Of a DNA stretch of 64,000 bases, positions 26,895-35,732 are shown one piece after another. The stretch is from Pseudomonadota bacterium. GTDB taxonomy: Bacteria; Pseudomonadota; Alphaproteobacteria; Reyranellales; Reyranellaceae. The notes under the pieces were generated by a model. That model saw only the letters and a list, made by a program, of their open reading frames with translations, was not told where the DNA came from and ran no database searches. Where the stretch lies: contig JAFEFF010000174.1 in the NCBI GenBank assembly GCA_018240745.1, positions 1 through 64,000 of the forward strand. Direction: 5' to 3'. Position 1 is the stretch's first letter. Each line of letters opens with the position of its first letter. Position numbers and translations under genes: made by a program.

Positions 26895-27953
26895 CTAGAA
26901 TTTGGGGGGCGGATAATACGGCTTGTCACCCAGCGCTTGCACGCGCTTCCAGAACGCGGGGCTCGATGCCTTGCCGACTTCGTCGAGGTCGGCGGCCTGG
27001 CGCCACATACTCCATGAATCGGGATAGAGACGGCTGGCCTCCGCCATCTGCCTGTCGCCTTCGGCGGCGCGGCCGTTGGCGCGCAGCCAGACGCCGAGCC
27101 GGAAGCGCGCCCGCGATTCGGCCATCTCCGGCGTGATCCGTGGCAGGTTCGCACGAACTGCATTTGCAGACAGTGCGTGCTTGCCGCTCGTTACCCAGGC
27201 GCGCACGGCATCCACGTAGGCCTGGCGCGCGGCCAGCCGTTCTTCCTGGTCTTTGGGTAACAGGGTGCGGGTCTTCAGATCCATGCGCCGGAAGTGATCG
27301 GTCGATCCCGCCGTCTCGGGCGGCCGCACGATCGTGCCCTTTTCGTCGATCCAGATCGCCTGCGGGACGTTCACGAGGTTGTAGAGATCCTCGAGCCGGT
27401 GCTCGGTGTCGATCAACTGCCAGTAGTCGGACTTCGCCTGGTCGATCCACGGCCGCGCATGATCGGCGCCGCGGCTTTCCTCCGCGACCGCCACGACCAT
27501 GAAGTTCCTGTCTTTCAGTTCGCTGTAGAGTTGCTGCCACACGGGCAAGTCAAAACGGCAGCCTCACCAACTGGCCCAGGTGGCGAGGAAGACCTTCTTG
27601 CCCCGAAGCTGAGACAGCGAGCGCGGCACGCCGTTCACGTCGGGCAGGGTGAAGTCCGGCGCCGCGAGCCCTTCGAGCGTCGCATTGCGCTCGTCGGCCG
27701 GCGCGCCGAGCGCCCAGACGTCGCGCTCGTCGCTCGCGATCACCGGGCCGCCGAGCCTGGCCCAGAACGCTGCGAGGTCGACCTCGTTGGTGCCGACCGC
27801 CGACGCCGGCAGCGGCACGCACGCCTCGGCCCGGCACATGCCTTCGGGCTTGAGGGTCCAGCCGGTGACCCTCTCGGCATCGGCCGGGCTCATCCACAGC
27901 CCGTCACGCGCGGCGACGTCGTGTTCGGCTGTGGGGGTCAGGATTTTCGTCAT
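26895..27953 (-). CDS. Candidate selenoprotein: thioredoxin-fold (TlpA/ResA/AhpC-type) redoxin with in-frame UGA
   Basis: One continuous frame of 353 codons interrupted only by a TGA at 27566-27564. Before it the protein reads APDFTLPDVNGVPRSLSQL and FLATWASW; after it GCRFDLPVWQQLYSEL and a long redoxin/TPR-like tail ending at 26895. Thioredoxin-like enzymes have WASWCGPCR at this place, so UGA replaces the first redox cysteine, giving WASW-U-GC with Sec at residue 130. The frame is preserved on both sides, codon use is unchanged, and a hairpin follows the UGA. Residues 1-95 are a separate domain without signal peptide. Alternatives are a nonsense mutation or sequencing error; either is unlikely to hit exactly the catalytic position. 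Selenocysteine machinery is not in the window. Confidence 0.8.
27534..27548 (-). promoter_or_regulatory. Putative bacterial SECIS hairpin
   Basis: Starting 15 nt after the UGA, the mRNA can pair UUGCC with GGCAG around the 5-nt loop CGUGU, placing a G/U-containing apical loop about 20 nt after the UGA, the spacing known for bacterial SECIS elements. A competing larger helix (GCUGCC with GGCAGC, 27562-27533) uses the same 3' arm. Both lie in coding sequence, as bacterial SECIS elements do. Confidence 0.55.
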
Positions 27954-27965
27954 GACTGGCTCCTC

Positions 27966-28065
27966 GTCATGTCCCCCTCCCCAGCCCTCCCCCTCCGGGG
28001 GAGGGAGGCGGAGTGCGCTCTTCCTCTCTGGCCCTCCCCCTCAGGGGGAGGGTTGGGTGGGGGTG
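27966..28065. repeat. G-rich palindromic repeat, two adjacent copies
   Basis: The gap holds two related units, each built of CCCTCCCCCTC(A/C) facing GGGGGAGGG, the second followed by TTGGGTGGGGGTG. The same unit recurs at 29709-29757 and 30949-31000 in the next two gaps of this gene row. The runs of G could also form quadruplexes. Confidence 0.75.
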
Positions 28066-28067
28066 GG

Positions 28068-29693
28068 CTACTTCGGTACCGAAATGCTGACTTCCTTCGA
28101 CGTGATGAACTCGAGCAGCACCGGCACGCCGTTCCTGGTCTGCTCGATGCCGCGCTTGATCGCGGGGATGATGTCCTCGGGCCTGGTCACGCGCTCGCCG
28201 TAGCCGCCGAAGGCGCGGGCCATCGCGGCGTAGTCGCCGGAGATGTCGGTCGAGCGGTACTTCTCGGTCGAGACCTTCATGATGTGCAGCTCGATCGCCA
28301 TCGAGAAGTTGTTGAGCAGGATCGACATGATCGGGATGCGCTCGCGTACCGCGGTCTCGAAGTCCATGCCGGTGAAGCCGATCGCGGCATCGCCCCAGAC
28401 GTTGATGCAGAGCTTGTCGGGGCAGGTGAGCTTGGCGCCCATCGCGAGCCCGAGGCCGTAGCCGAGCTGCGTGGTCTTGCCCCAGCCGATGTAGGTATGC
28501 GGCTGGGTCGTCTTCCAGAACGGCGAGAGCTGGTCGCGCGGGGATCCGGCATCGTGGGTAATGATGGTATTGGCGACGTCGACGGTGTTCTGCAGGTCCC
28601 ACAGCACGCGGTAGGGATTGAGCGGCGCATCGTTGCTGGTGAGCTTGGGCATCCACTCCTTCAGCCACTCGTCCGAGATCTGCTTGATCTCGGCGGCGAC
28701 CGCGGCCGAATCGCGGCGGCCGGCGCCCTTGCAGGCATCGACCAGGGCCCGCAGCGTCAGCTTGGCGTCGCCGACCAGGCCGTACTTGATCTTCACGTCC
28801 TTGTTGAGGTGCGCGGGATCGAGCGTGGCGTGGATGATCGTCTTGCCCGCTGGCATGGAGATGCCGAAGTTGGTCTCGGTGAACGAGCAGCCGATGCCGA
28901 GGATCACGTCGGCGCGGTCGAGGAACGAACGCACCGCCTTCGGATAGGCGCGGCCGCCCGAGCCCAGCGCCAGCGGATGGGTCTCGTCGAAGCAGCTCTT
29001 GCCCTCGAGGCTGGTGCAGACCGGGATCGCCAGCGTCTCGGCGAGCTCGCGCAGCTCGGCATAGGCCTCGGCCCAGTGAACGCCCTGGCCGGCATAGATC
29101 ACCGGGCGCTTGGCCGCCATCAGCACCTCGGCCGCCTGCCTCACCGCCGCCGGGTCGGGGCCGTACTTGGTGGCGACCACCGGCTCGTAGTTCAGCGGGT
29201 CGGGCGCGTCCTCGGCATAGGCGTCGTTGGGCAGCTCGATGATCACCGGCGAGCCGCGGCCATTGCGCAGCAGGCTGAAGGCGCGCCGCATGATGTTGAC
29301 GATCTCCTTGCCCGAGGTGACCGGCTCGCTGTGCTTGGAGACATGCGCCATGGCGAGCGCCGAGTTGAAGTTGGGCGGCACATGCGCGATGCGGCGCGGA
29401 TAGCCCTGCGGGATCACCAGCAGCGGCACCGATTCGCCGAACGCCTGGGCGACGCCGCCATAGGCGTTCTCGGAGCCCGGGCCGCTCTGCATGCAGAACA
29501 CGCCCATCTTGCGGCCCTTGGAGAGGCGCGACATGGCATCGGCCATGTGCAGGCCGATGCGCTCCTGGCGGACGATGATCGGACGGATATCGACGGCCGC
29601 ACAGGCCTCGATCAGATGGTTGACCGGGTAGGCGAAGAGATACTCCACGCCCTCTTTCTTCAGGATGTCGGCGATCGCCGGCCCGGTCTTCAT
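28068..29693 (-). CDS. Thiamine-diphosphate-requiring enzyme, acetolactate synthase-like
   Basis: A 541-residue ThDP enzyme distinct from the one at 36-1709. The activating Glu lies in IIVRQERIGLHMADAMSRL, the central domain in VIYAGQGVHWAEAY, and the ThDP-Mg site in INVWGDAAIGFTGMDFETAV with LLNNFSMAI as the conserved asparagine segment. GDG is replaced by GDA, which is tolerated in some family branches. The ATG follows GGAGGAGACCAAG. It lies downstream of the VWA and MoxR genes in the same direction and upstream of the selenoprotein candidate. Substrate unknown. Confidence 0.88.
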   Translation of the reverse strand: MKTGPAIADILKKEGVEYLFAYPVNHLIEACAAVDIRPIIVRQERIGLHMADAMSRLSKGRKMGVFCMQSGPGSENAYGGVAQAFGESVPLLVIPQGYPRRIAHVPPNFNSALAMAHVSKHSEPVTSGKEIVNIMRRAFSLLRNGRGSPVIIELPNDAYAEDAPDPLNYEPVVATKYGPDPAAVRQAAEVLMAAKRPVIYAGQGVHWAEAYAELRELAETLAIPVCTSLEGKSCFDETHPLALGSGGRAYPKAVRSFLDRADVILGIGCSFTETNFGISMPAGKTIIHATLDPAHLNKDVKIKYGLVGDAKLTLRALVDACKGAGRRDSAAVAAEIKQISDEWLKEWMPKLTSNDAPLNPYRVLWDLQNTVDVANTIITHDAGSPRDQLSPFWKTTQPHTYIGWGKTTQLGYGLGLAMGAKLTCPDKLCINVWGDAAIGFTGMDFETAVRERIPIMSILLNNFSMAIELHIMKVSTEKYRSTDISGDYAAMARAFGGYGERVTRPEDIIPAIKRGIEQTRNGVPVLLEFITSKEVSISVPK

Positions 29694-29708
29694 CTTGGTC
29701 TCCTCCAG

Positions 29709-29757
29709 AAGACCCCCACCCTAGCCCCCCCTCAGGGAGAGGGTTGGGAGGGGGTGA
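29709..29757. repeat. G-rich palindromic repeat
   Basis: Copy of the unit seen at 27966-28065 and 30949-31000: GACCCCCACCCTAGCC, then CCCCTCAGGGAGAGGG and TTGGGAGGGGGTG. It fills most of the 64-nt gap between the VWA gene and the ThDP enzyme. Confidence 0.75.
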
Positions 29758-30939
29758 TTATTTGTTCAGTTCCTTCATTGCGCTGTCCAACCCGCCCAAG
29801 GTCAAGGGGAACATGCGGTTGGAGCTGAGCTGCTGCAGAAGCTGGATCGACGGCGTGTAGCTCCAGTGCCGCTCCGGCACGGGATTCAGCCACACCATCG
29901 ACCGGTACGTGTCAGCCATGCGCTGAATCCAGACCTGGCCCGCCTCCTCGTTCCAGTGCTCCACCGAGCCGCCGGGATAGGCGATCTCGTACGGGCTCAT
30001 CGAGGCGTCGCCGACGAAGATGATCTTGTAGTCGGGCGGGAAGGTGTTCATCAGCTGCGCCGTCGGATAGGTGTCGACGTGGCGCCGGCGGTTGTCCTTC
30101 CAGAGCTTCTCGTAGAGGCAGTTGTGGAAGTAGAAGAACTCCAGGTGCTTGAACTCCGAGCGCGCCGCCGAGAACAGCTCCTCGCAGACGCGGATGTGCG
30201 CGTCCATCGAACCGCCGATATCGAACAGCAGAAGCAGCTTCACCTTGTTGCGCCGTTCGGGGATCATCTTGATATCGAGATAGCCCGCGTTGCGCGCCGT
30301 CGAGCGGATGGTGTCGGGCATGTCGAGCTCGACCTCGGCTCCCTCGCGCGCGAACTTGCGCAGCCGGCGCAAGGCAATCTTGATGTTGCGCGTGCCGATC
30401 TCGACGGTGTCATCGAGGTTCTTGTACTCGCGCTTGTCCCACACCTTGACCGCGCGGCCCTCGCGGTTCTTGTCCTGGCCGATGCGCACGCCTTCGGGGT
30501 TGAAGCCGTAGGCGCCGAACGGCGAGGTACCTGCCGTGCCGATCCACTTCGATCCGCCCTGGTGGCGCTTCTGCTGCTCCTCGAGACGCTTCTTCAGCGT
30601 CTCCATGAGCTTCTCCCAGCCGCCCATCGCCTCGATCTGCGCCTTCTCCTCGTCGGTCAGCAGCTTCTCGGCGAGCTTGCGCAGCCACTCCTCGGGGATC
30701 TCGGCGGTGGTGCCCTCGGCGGGCAGCGCCTCGAGGCCCTTGAAGACGTGGCCGAACACCTTGTCGAACTTGTCGAGGTTGCGCTCGTCCTTCACCAGGA
30801 TGGTGCGCGACAGATAGTAGAAGTCGTCGACCGAGTAGTCGGCGACGTGTTCCGCCATGCCTTCCATCAGGGCGAGGTACTCCTTGATGGAGACCGGCAC
30901 CCTGGCCTGGCGCAGCTCGAGGAAGAAGTTGGTGAACAT
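29758..30939 (-). CDS. VWA domain-containing protein, CoxE-like
   Basis: A 393-residue protein with a C-terminal von Willebrand A domain (about 230-385) whose MIDAS begins LLLFDIGGSMDAHI; later loops include IIFVGDASMSPYE. The N-terminal half is helical and charged (EKLMETLKKRLEEQQKRHQ). CoxE-like VWA proteins work with MoxR AAA+ ATPases as chaperones that insert metals or activate enzymes. The MoxR partner is encoded 61 nt upstream in the same direction, a conserved pairing. Confidence 0.9.
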   Translation of the reverse strand: MFTNFFLELRQARVPVSIKEYLALMEGMAEHVADYSVDDFYYLSRTILVKDERNLDKFDKVFGHVFKGLEALPAEGTTAEIPEEWLRKLAEKLLTDEEKAQIEAMGGWEKLMETLKKRLEEQQKRHQGGSKWIGTAGTSPFGAYGFNPEGVRIGQDKNREGRAVKVWDKREYKNLDDTVEIGTRNIKIALRRLRKFAREGAEVELDMPDTIRSTARNAGYLDIKMIPERRNKVKLLLLFDIGGSMDAHIRVCEELFSAARSEFKHLEFFYFHNCLYEKLWKDNRRRHVDTYPTAQLMNTFPPDYKIIFVGDASMSPYEIAYPGGSVEHWNEEAGQVWIQRMADTYRSMVWLNPVPERHWSYTPSIQLLQQLSSNRMFPLTLGGLDSAMKELNK

Positions 30940-30948
30940 TGGGGTCTC

Positions 30949-31000
30949 CCGACCCCCTCCCTGGCCCTCCCCCTCAGGGGGAGGGTTGGGTGGGGGTGAG
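30949..31000. repeat. G-rich palindromic repeat
   Basis: Third location of the unit GGCCCTCCCCCTCAGGG plus GGAGGGTTGGGTGGGGGTG. It occupies the gap between the MoxR and VWA genes, so it is transcribed with both. Confidence 0.75.
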
Positions 31001-31849
<849 letters not shown>

Positions 31850-31958
31850 GGTGCAAAATCCGCGTTTCACTTGGGTGTTGAGGTCACCCTAGTGGCGGCC
31901 TACCGCGGCAGCAAGGCCGGGGCTGGCCGCACAGCCCGGCGGCCGGGAGCGGCTGCCA

Positions 31959-32888
31959 TCAATGCTGCTGCTTCGGCGGCGCCTTGCCGGGGCGCGGCGG
32001 CAAAGACTTGATGTAGACGGCAATGGCGTTGCGGTCCTCGGGCGAAAGCTTGCTGGTGTTCTTGACCACCTCCGTCATGCCCCCACCGACCGAATCGAAG
32101 TCGGGCGTGAAGCCGGTCTCGAGCAGGTAAGCGATGTCCTTGACCGTGTAGTTCGGAATGCCGTCGGCATGGGGCGTGATATTGGGCACCCAGCCCTTGC
32201 CTTCGGCGTCCATGCCGCCGGCGAAGCGCCGGCTCGAATCGATCCCGCCGATCAGGTTGCGCGGGCTGTGGCATTCGGCGCAATGGCCGGGCCCCTCCAC
32301 GAGATACGCCCCGCGGTTCCAGACCTGGTCCTTCGAGGCGTTGGGTTCGAAAGCCTTGCCATCGACATAAAGCAGCTTCCACAGGCCAAGCCCACGCCTG
32401 ATGTTGAACGGGAACGGCAGATCGTGCCTCGCGGACGGGGTTGCCACCGCCGGCAGGGTCTTGAGATAGGCGAACAGGTCGCGCACGTCGTCGAGACGCA
32501 TGCGCTGATAGGACGGATAGGGGAACGCCGGATAGAGATGGTCGCCTTCGTTGTTGACTCCCATCTTGACCGCATTGACGAAATCGATCTCGGACCAGGC
32601 GCCGATGCCGTAGGTCGAATCGGACGAGATGTTAGGAGCCCGGAAGGTTCCGAATGGCGTAGTCAGCGCAAGCCCGCCGCCCAGATGCGTGGGGTCATCC
32701 TGCTTCGGCGTGGCATGGCACGAAGCACAGCCGCCGATCCTGAACATGGTCTCGCCGTTCGCGAGGTCCGCCGTACGCGATACCAGCGCCGACACGGGGA
32801 TCCGAGCAGGAATCGTGAGCACGAAGGCGGCCGCAGCACCGGCGATGGCGAGGCCCGCGCCGATCTTCAGCAACATCGAAAGCCGCAT
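31959..32888 (-). CDS. Diheme c-type cytochrome, dehydrogenase electron-acceptor type
   Basis: A 309-residue membrane-anchored or exported protein (hydrophobic segment about 7-28) with two CxxCH hemes, GGCASCHATP and GHCAECHSPRN. The GGGLALTTPFGTFRAPNIS and WVPNITPHADGI segments are typical of the cytochrome subunits that accept electrons from periplasmic alcohol or aldehyde dehydrogenases. No cognate dehydrogenase is adjacent; the periplasmic molybdenum hydroxylase at 15291 is one possible donor (speculative). Divergent from the c'-type cytochrome. Confidence 0.9.
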   Translation of the reverse strand: MRLSMLLKIGAGLAIAGAAAAFVLTIPARIPVSALVSRTADLANGETMFRIGGCASCHATPKQDDPTHLGGGLALTTPFGTFRAPNISSDSTYGIGAWSEIDFVNAVKMGVNNEGDHLYPAFPYPSYQRMRLDDVRDLFAYLKTLPAVATPSARHDLPFPFNIRRGLGLWKLLYVDGKAFEPNASKDQVWNRGAYLVEGPGHCAECHSPRNLIGGIDSSRRFAGGMDAEGKGWVPNITPHADGIPNYTVKDIAYLLETGFTPDFDSVGGGMTEVVKNTSKLSPEDRNAIAVYIKSLPPRPGKAPPKQQH

Positions 32889-33206
32889 ATCGTCTCCCCG
32901 TCCGCGTCAATCTGCAGGTCCGTCCGACATCGGCCGCGACGTGCACGTGCCAATATGCCGACCACGCTGCCATACAGACTACACGTGGTCGTGATGCTTT
33001 ATTCCGCGTGTCCTTATTCGCATCGTCGCCAATCTCCACAACACATGACGGGCTGTCGGGTGCTCCCGTCTCGCCGTACCGATACGCGGGCGATTAAAGT
33101 CCCTCGCACACGGAGTCGTGAAGCAGATTTGCCCTTCGTTCCTGTTCGTTTTCGCGCGCTGCTCTGCGACAAATATCCGGTCGCGTACCAAACAGGGGGA
33201 TACGAC
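32889..33206. other. Intergenic region between divergent cytochrome genes
   Basis: About 318 bp without a convincing reading frame. It must carry the promoters of the diheme cytochrome (minus) and the c'-type cytochrome (plus). AGGGGGATACGAC immediately precedes the latter's ATG as its ribosome-binding site. I see no clear operator or repeat. Confidence 0.6.
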
Positions 33207-33650
33207 ATGAAGAAGACGTTGATGGTGGCGGTCGTTGGCGCGCTCGTGGCGGGCGGAGCGACCTTCGCTCTGGCCCAGGCCGATGTGATCAAGGAGCGCC
33301 AGGAAAATCGCAAGCAAGTCGCCGCCGCGATGCGTAGCGTCAAGGGCGTGATCGATTCGAAGGGCGACACGAAGACTGTCGTCGAAGCGGCGGCCAAGAT
33401 GAAGGCGCTCGAGAGCGCGTTCGACAAGATGTTCCCGGCGGGCTCGGACAAGGGCGACACCAAGGCGCTGCCGACGGTGTGGAGCGACATGGCCGGCTTC
33501 CAGGCCGCCAGCAAGAACGCCGACGCCGCCTTCGACAAACTCAGCGTCGCCGCGGGTTCGGGCGATCTCGCCGCGGTCACGGCTGCGTTCGGCGACGCCG
33601 GCAAAGCCTGCGGCGCCTGCCACGAGAAGTATCGCGCCAAGACCAACTAG
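33207..33650 (+). CDS. Cytochrome c'-like / c556-type heme protein
   Basis: A 147-residue exported protein: signal peptide about 1-23 (VVGALVAGGATFALAQ), then a four-helix domain ending with the single C-terminal heme site CGACHEKYRAK, the arrangement of cytochromes c' and c556. The motif RQENRKQVAAAMRSVKG near the N-terminus matches helix 1. Possible roles are gas binding or electron transfer in the periplasm. It is monocistronic, with a strong terminator immediately downstream. Confidence 0.9.
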   Translation: MKKTLMVAVVGALVAGGATFALAQADVIKERQENRKQVAAAMRSVKGVIDSKGDTKTVVEAAAKMKALESAFDKMFPAGSDKGDTKALPTVWSDMAGFQAASKNADAAFDKLSVAAGSGDLAAVTAAFGDAGKACGACHEKYRAKTN

Positions 33651-33673
33651 GCTTGGCCCTCATCTGACGAACG

Positions 33674-33699
33674 AAGGCGACGGAAACGTCGCCTTTTTT
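33674..33699 (+). terminator. Rho-independent terminator
   Basis: Nine-base-pair stem AAGGCGACG / CGTCGCCTT with a GAAA tetraloop followed by a run of T, 23 nt after the cytochrome stop. Confidence 0.92.
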
Positions 33700-33727
33700 C
33701 GTGGCCGAAGGAATGAGCGCAAAGGGA

Positions 33728-33840
33728 AAGGCCGGTCGCTTGGGGAACGACCGGCCTTCTGGAAAGCCCGTGACTGGGTGGGTGGGTAAACGACGAAGCG
33801 GTGGGTGTGGGAAGGGAGCTTCGTCGCTGGTGGCCTGCTA
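33728..33840. repeat. Direct repeat copy A with two hairpins
   Basis: Starts with AAAGGCCGGTCGCTTGGGG and AACGACCGGCCTT (11-bp stem), then a second hairpin CGAAGC...GCTTCG and GTGTGGGAAGGGAGC. A second, diverged copy lies at 34768-34880 in the same orientation. On the minus strand the first hairpin follows tetR and can act as its terminator; the copy ends at the tetR stop codon. Confidence 0.75.
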
Positions 33841-34488
33841 GGCCACCGCCACGGGCCTTGTGGGAACGGCAAGCGCCTGGAGCACGATGGCTTCGGCGGT
33901 GAAGCGCCAGGTGCGCGACGCGTGGATCGGCGACAGGCGGAGCTGCTCACGCATGTTCATCCAGCTGTCGAGCCCGAAGGCGACATCGAGCGAGTCGAGC
34001 ACAAGGTCGCGCGCCGCCGGGTCGAGGTTGGAGAGCTCGCTCTCGAACCACGCCGCAAGTCGCTCGCGCAGGAGCTTGCGCAGTTGGGTCACGCCGAGGC
34101 CGACGGCCGGCGCGACCGAGCGCACGCGCTCGGCAAAGTGCCAGACCGGCAGCCATTCCTCGAACAGTTCCGAGCGGTCCGAGACCAGCAGATCGATGCG
34201 GCTCGACAGAGACGCCTCGCTGTCGACCGGGCGGATGCGGTCGAAGGCGCGGCTCACCGCGAGATCGAACGCGGCGGCATACAGGTCGGCCAGGTTGGTG
34301 AAATGCTGGAACAGCGCGCGGCTCGACACACCGGCGATGGTGGCAATCGCCGCCGAGGTGGGTTCGACGTCGCCGGCTTGAATGAGATCAAGGGTCGCCT
34401 GGATCAGGGACTGGCGCGTCCGCAAGCCACGGATGATGCGGCCATCCTGGGATCGTGAGACGTCGACCGGGAATCCGATTATTTTCAT
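33838..34488 (-). CDS. TetR family transcriptional regulator
   Basis: A 216-residue regulator with an N-terminal TetR helix-turn-helix (about 20-65: RQSLIQATLDLIQAGDVEP, IATIAGVSSRALFQHFTNL) and a variable C-terminal ligand domain. I start it at ATG 34488; a GTG four codons upstream is possible. It is flanked by two direct repeats and stands alone, so its targets are unknown. The motif at 34524-34575 lies in its own promoter region. Confidence 0.88.
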   Translation of the reverse strand: MKIIGFPVDVSRSQDGRIIRGLRTRQSLIQATLDLIQAGDVEPTSAAIATIAGVSSRALFQHFTNLADLYAAAFDLAVSRAFDRIRPVDSEASLSSRIDLLVSDRSELFEEWLPVWHFAERVRSVAPAVGLGVTQLRKLLRERLAAWFESELSNLDPAARDLVLDSLDVAFGLDSWMNMREQLRLSPIHASRTWRFTAEAIVLQALAVPTRPVAVA

Positions 34489-34523
34489 ATTACCCAACAC
34501 AGTATGAACGTCTTTAATCGCGA

Positions 34524-34575
34524 TACCTTAACACGAGCCGCGACACCCCTAATCTGCAAAAACGCATATCTTGCG
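34524..34575 (-). promoter_or_regulatory. Conserved upstream motif, copy 1 (tetR promoter)
   Basis: Plus-strand reading: ACCTTAACA, about 20 nt later CTGCAAAAACGCATATCTT. Copies at 34914-34964 and 39487-39510 share TGCAAAnnCGCATATCT. It lies 36-87 nt upstream of tetR. TGC and GCA form a small inverted repeat. Likely an operator or promoter element. Confidence 0.55.
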
Positions 34576-34767
34576 AACAGGAGAGGCCGATATTATTGGA
34601 TTGTTTCGAAACAAGATATACACTTTTGGGATATCTCAAGTCTGAACCCAGCCCGCAAAGAGCCGCCTGCCGAACGATCTTCTCCAATGATCTCAAGCAG
34701 ATCCAAGCCCTTCCTTAGGAAGGAACTGGGATCGGACAACAGAAAGGACTGGCAATCGGGCAAATAG

Positions 34768-34880
34768 AAAGGCCGGCCGCTTGGGGAACGACCGGCCTTC
34801 CTTGGGAGTCCGCCTGGGTGTGGGATATCGAAGCCTTGGGGTGTGTGGGAAGGGGGCTTCGATGAGCGGCCTGGGGAGCC
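34768..34880. repeat. Direct repeat copy B with two hairpins
   Basis: AAAGGCCGGCCGCTTGGGG and AACGACCGGCCTT, then TCGAAGCCTTGGGG, GTGTGGGAAGGGGGCTTCGA and GGCCTGGGGAGCC. Diverged copy of 33728-33840, same orientation, with no coding sequence attached. Confidence 0.75.
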
Positions 34881-34913
34881 GCCGGCGGACTATCTGAAAC
34901 TTTGACAAAAGAA

Positions 34914-34964
34914 CCTTAACAAATCGATGGCGCCCCTGTCACCTGCAAATCCGCATATCTTTCG
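34914..34964 (-). promoter_or_regulatory. Conserved upstream motif, copy 2
   Basis: ACCTTAACA, then CCTGCAAATCCGCATATCTTT about 20 nt later. It aligns over some 50 nt with copy 1 upstream of tetR but has no gene directly downstream on the minus strand. Confidence 0.5.
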
Positions 34965-35243
34965 TCTGTTAGGTGCTTCAATTTCCTAACGAATCTCCCT
35001 CCTCCGCGATACAAGATAGACAGAAAGGGGGATACTGATTTTCGCGCCGAACGTGCTCGTTCTTCAGTTTTTCGAGAGAATTCAAGCCCCTAGACGTTCG
35101 AATCGGCCAGCGACCCCTTGTTTCGAATGCAAAATACTTTCAAGCGCACTCCTTCTGGTCGATCTGAGGAAAAAGGCCGCCATGTCAGACGGCCGGTTCC
35201 GTGGTAGGACGGCCCACCCTGAAAACGCCCCCGGAGTCGCCTC

Positions 35244-35732
35244 GTGAACGCTGTCCGCCGCACTGCCATCTTTGTCGGTTTGGCTTCGGGTTTGCTGGCG
35301 GGCCTGCAGCCTGCCTGGGCCGGCATCGAGGACGCTCTGAAGGCCCTGCAATCGGGTGACGTGGCGGCTGCAGAGAAGGATCTGCAGATGCTCGTGAAGG
35401 AGCGCGATCCGCGGGCGCAGTTCCTGCTCGGCCTCTACGTCTACGGCAATCCCGATTCGAAGATGTTCGATCTCAACAAGGCGGCGCCGCTGCTGCTCGA
35501 TGCGTCGGAGCGCGGCTATGTGCCGGCGATGATCCCACTCGCCGGCGCCTACGCCGAGGGCAAGGGCGTGCCGAAGAGCCTCACCGAATCCTACAAATGG
35601 CTTGCGATCGCGGAGCGCTGGAACGCGCCCAATGCGGCGCCGCTGCTCGAGCAGGTCAGTCGCGAGCTGAAGCCCGACGAGATCGAGAAGGCCAAAGCAG
35701 CCGCCGTGGCCTACACCTTTAAGACCAAATGA
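35244..35732 (+). CDS. Sel1-repeat protein, exported (short)
   Basis: A 162-residue protein starting at GTG after CCGGAGTCG. Signal peptide about 1-26 (LASGLLAGLQPAWA), then Sel1-like helical repeats (RAQFLLGLYVYGNP; YVPAMIPLAGAYAEGKGVPK; SYKWLAIAERW). Sel1 proteins are scaffolds in envelope biogenesis and signalling. The stop overlaps the start of the second Sel1 gene (ATGA). Confidence 0.85.
   Translation: MNAVRRTAIFVGLASGLLAGLQPAWAGIEDALKALQSGDVAAAEKDLQMLVKERDPRAQFLLGLYVYGNPDSKMFDLNKAAPLLLDASERGYVPAMIPLAGAYAEGKGVPKSLTESYKWLAIAERWNAPNAAPLLEQVSRELKPDEIEKAKAAAVAYTFKTK

Larger units (their letters stand above)
34489..35243. other. Long low-GC intergenic region between tetR and the Sel1 genes
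   Basis: 755 bp with clearly lower GC than its surroundings. It contains the conserved motif copies at 34524-34575 and 34914-34964, repeat copy B at 34768-34880, and the promoter of the Sel1 pair. A possible 87-codon frame at 34504-34767 has atypical composition and no ribosome-binding site; I do not call it. Confidence 0.6.

Noticed and set aside
27564..27953. Stand-alone 129-residue protein ending in WASW
   Set aside because: Its stop is the UGA at the catalytic position and the frame continues with the rest of the redoxin fold; I treat both parts as one gene.
34504..34767. Possible 87-codon plus-strand gene
   Set aside because: Low GC, no ribosome-binding site, overlaps the tetR promoter motif.
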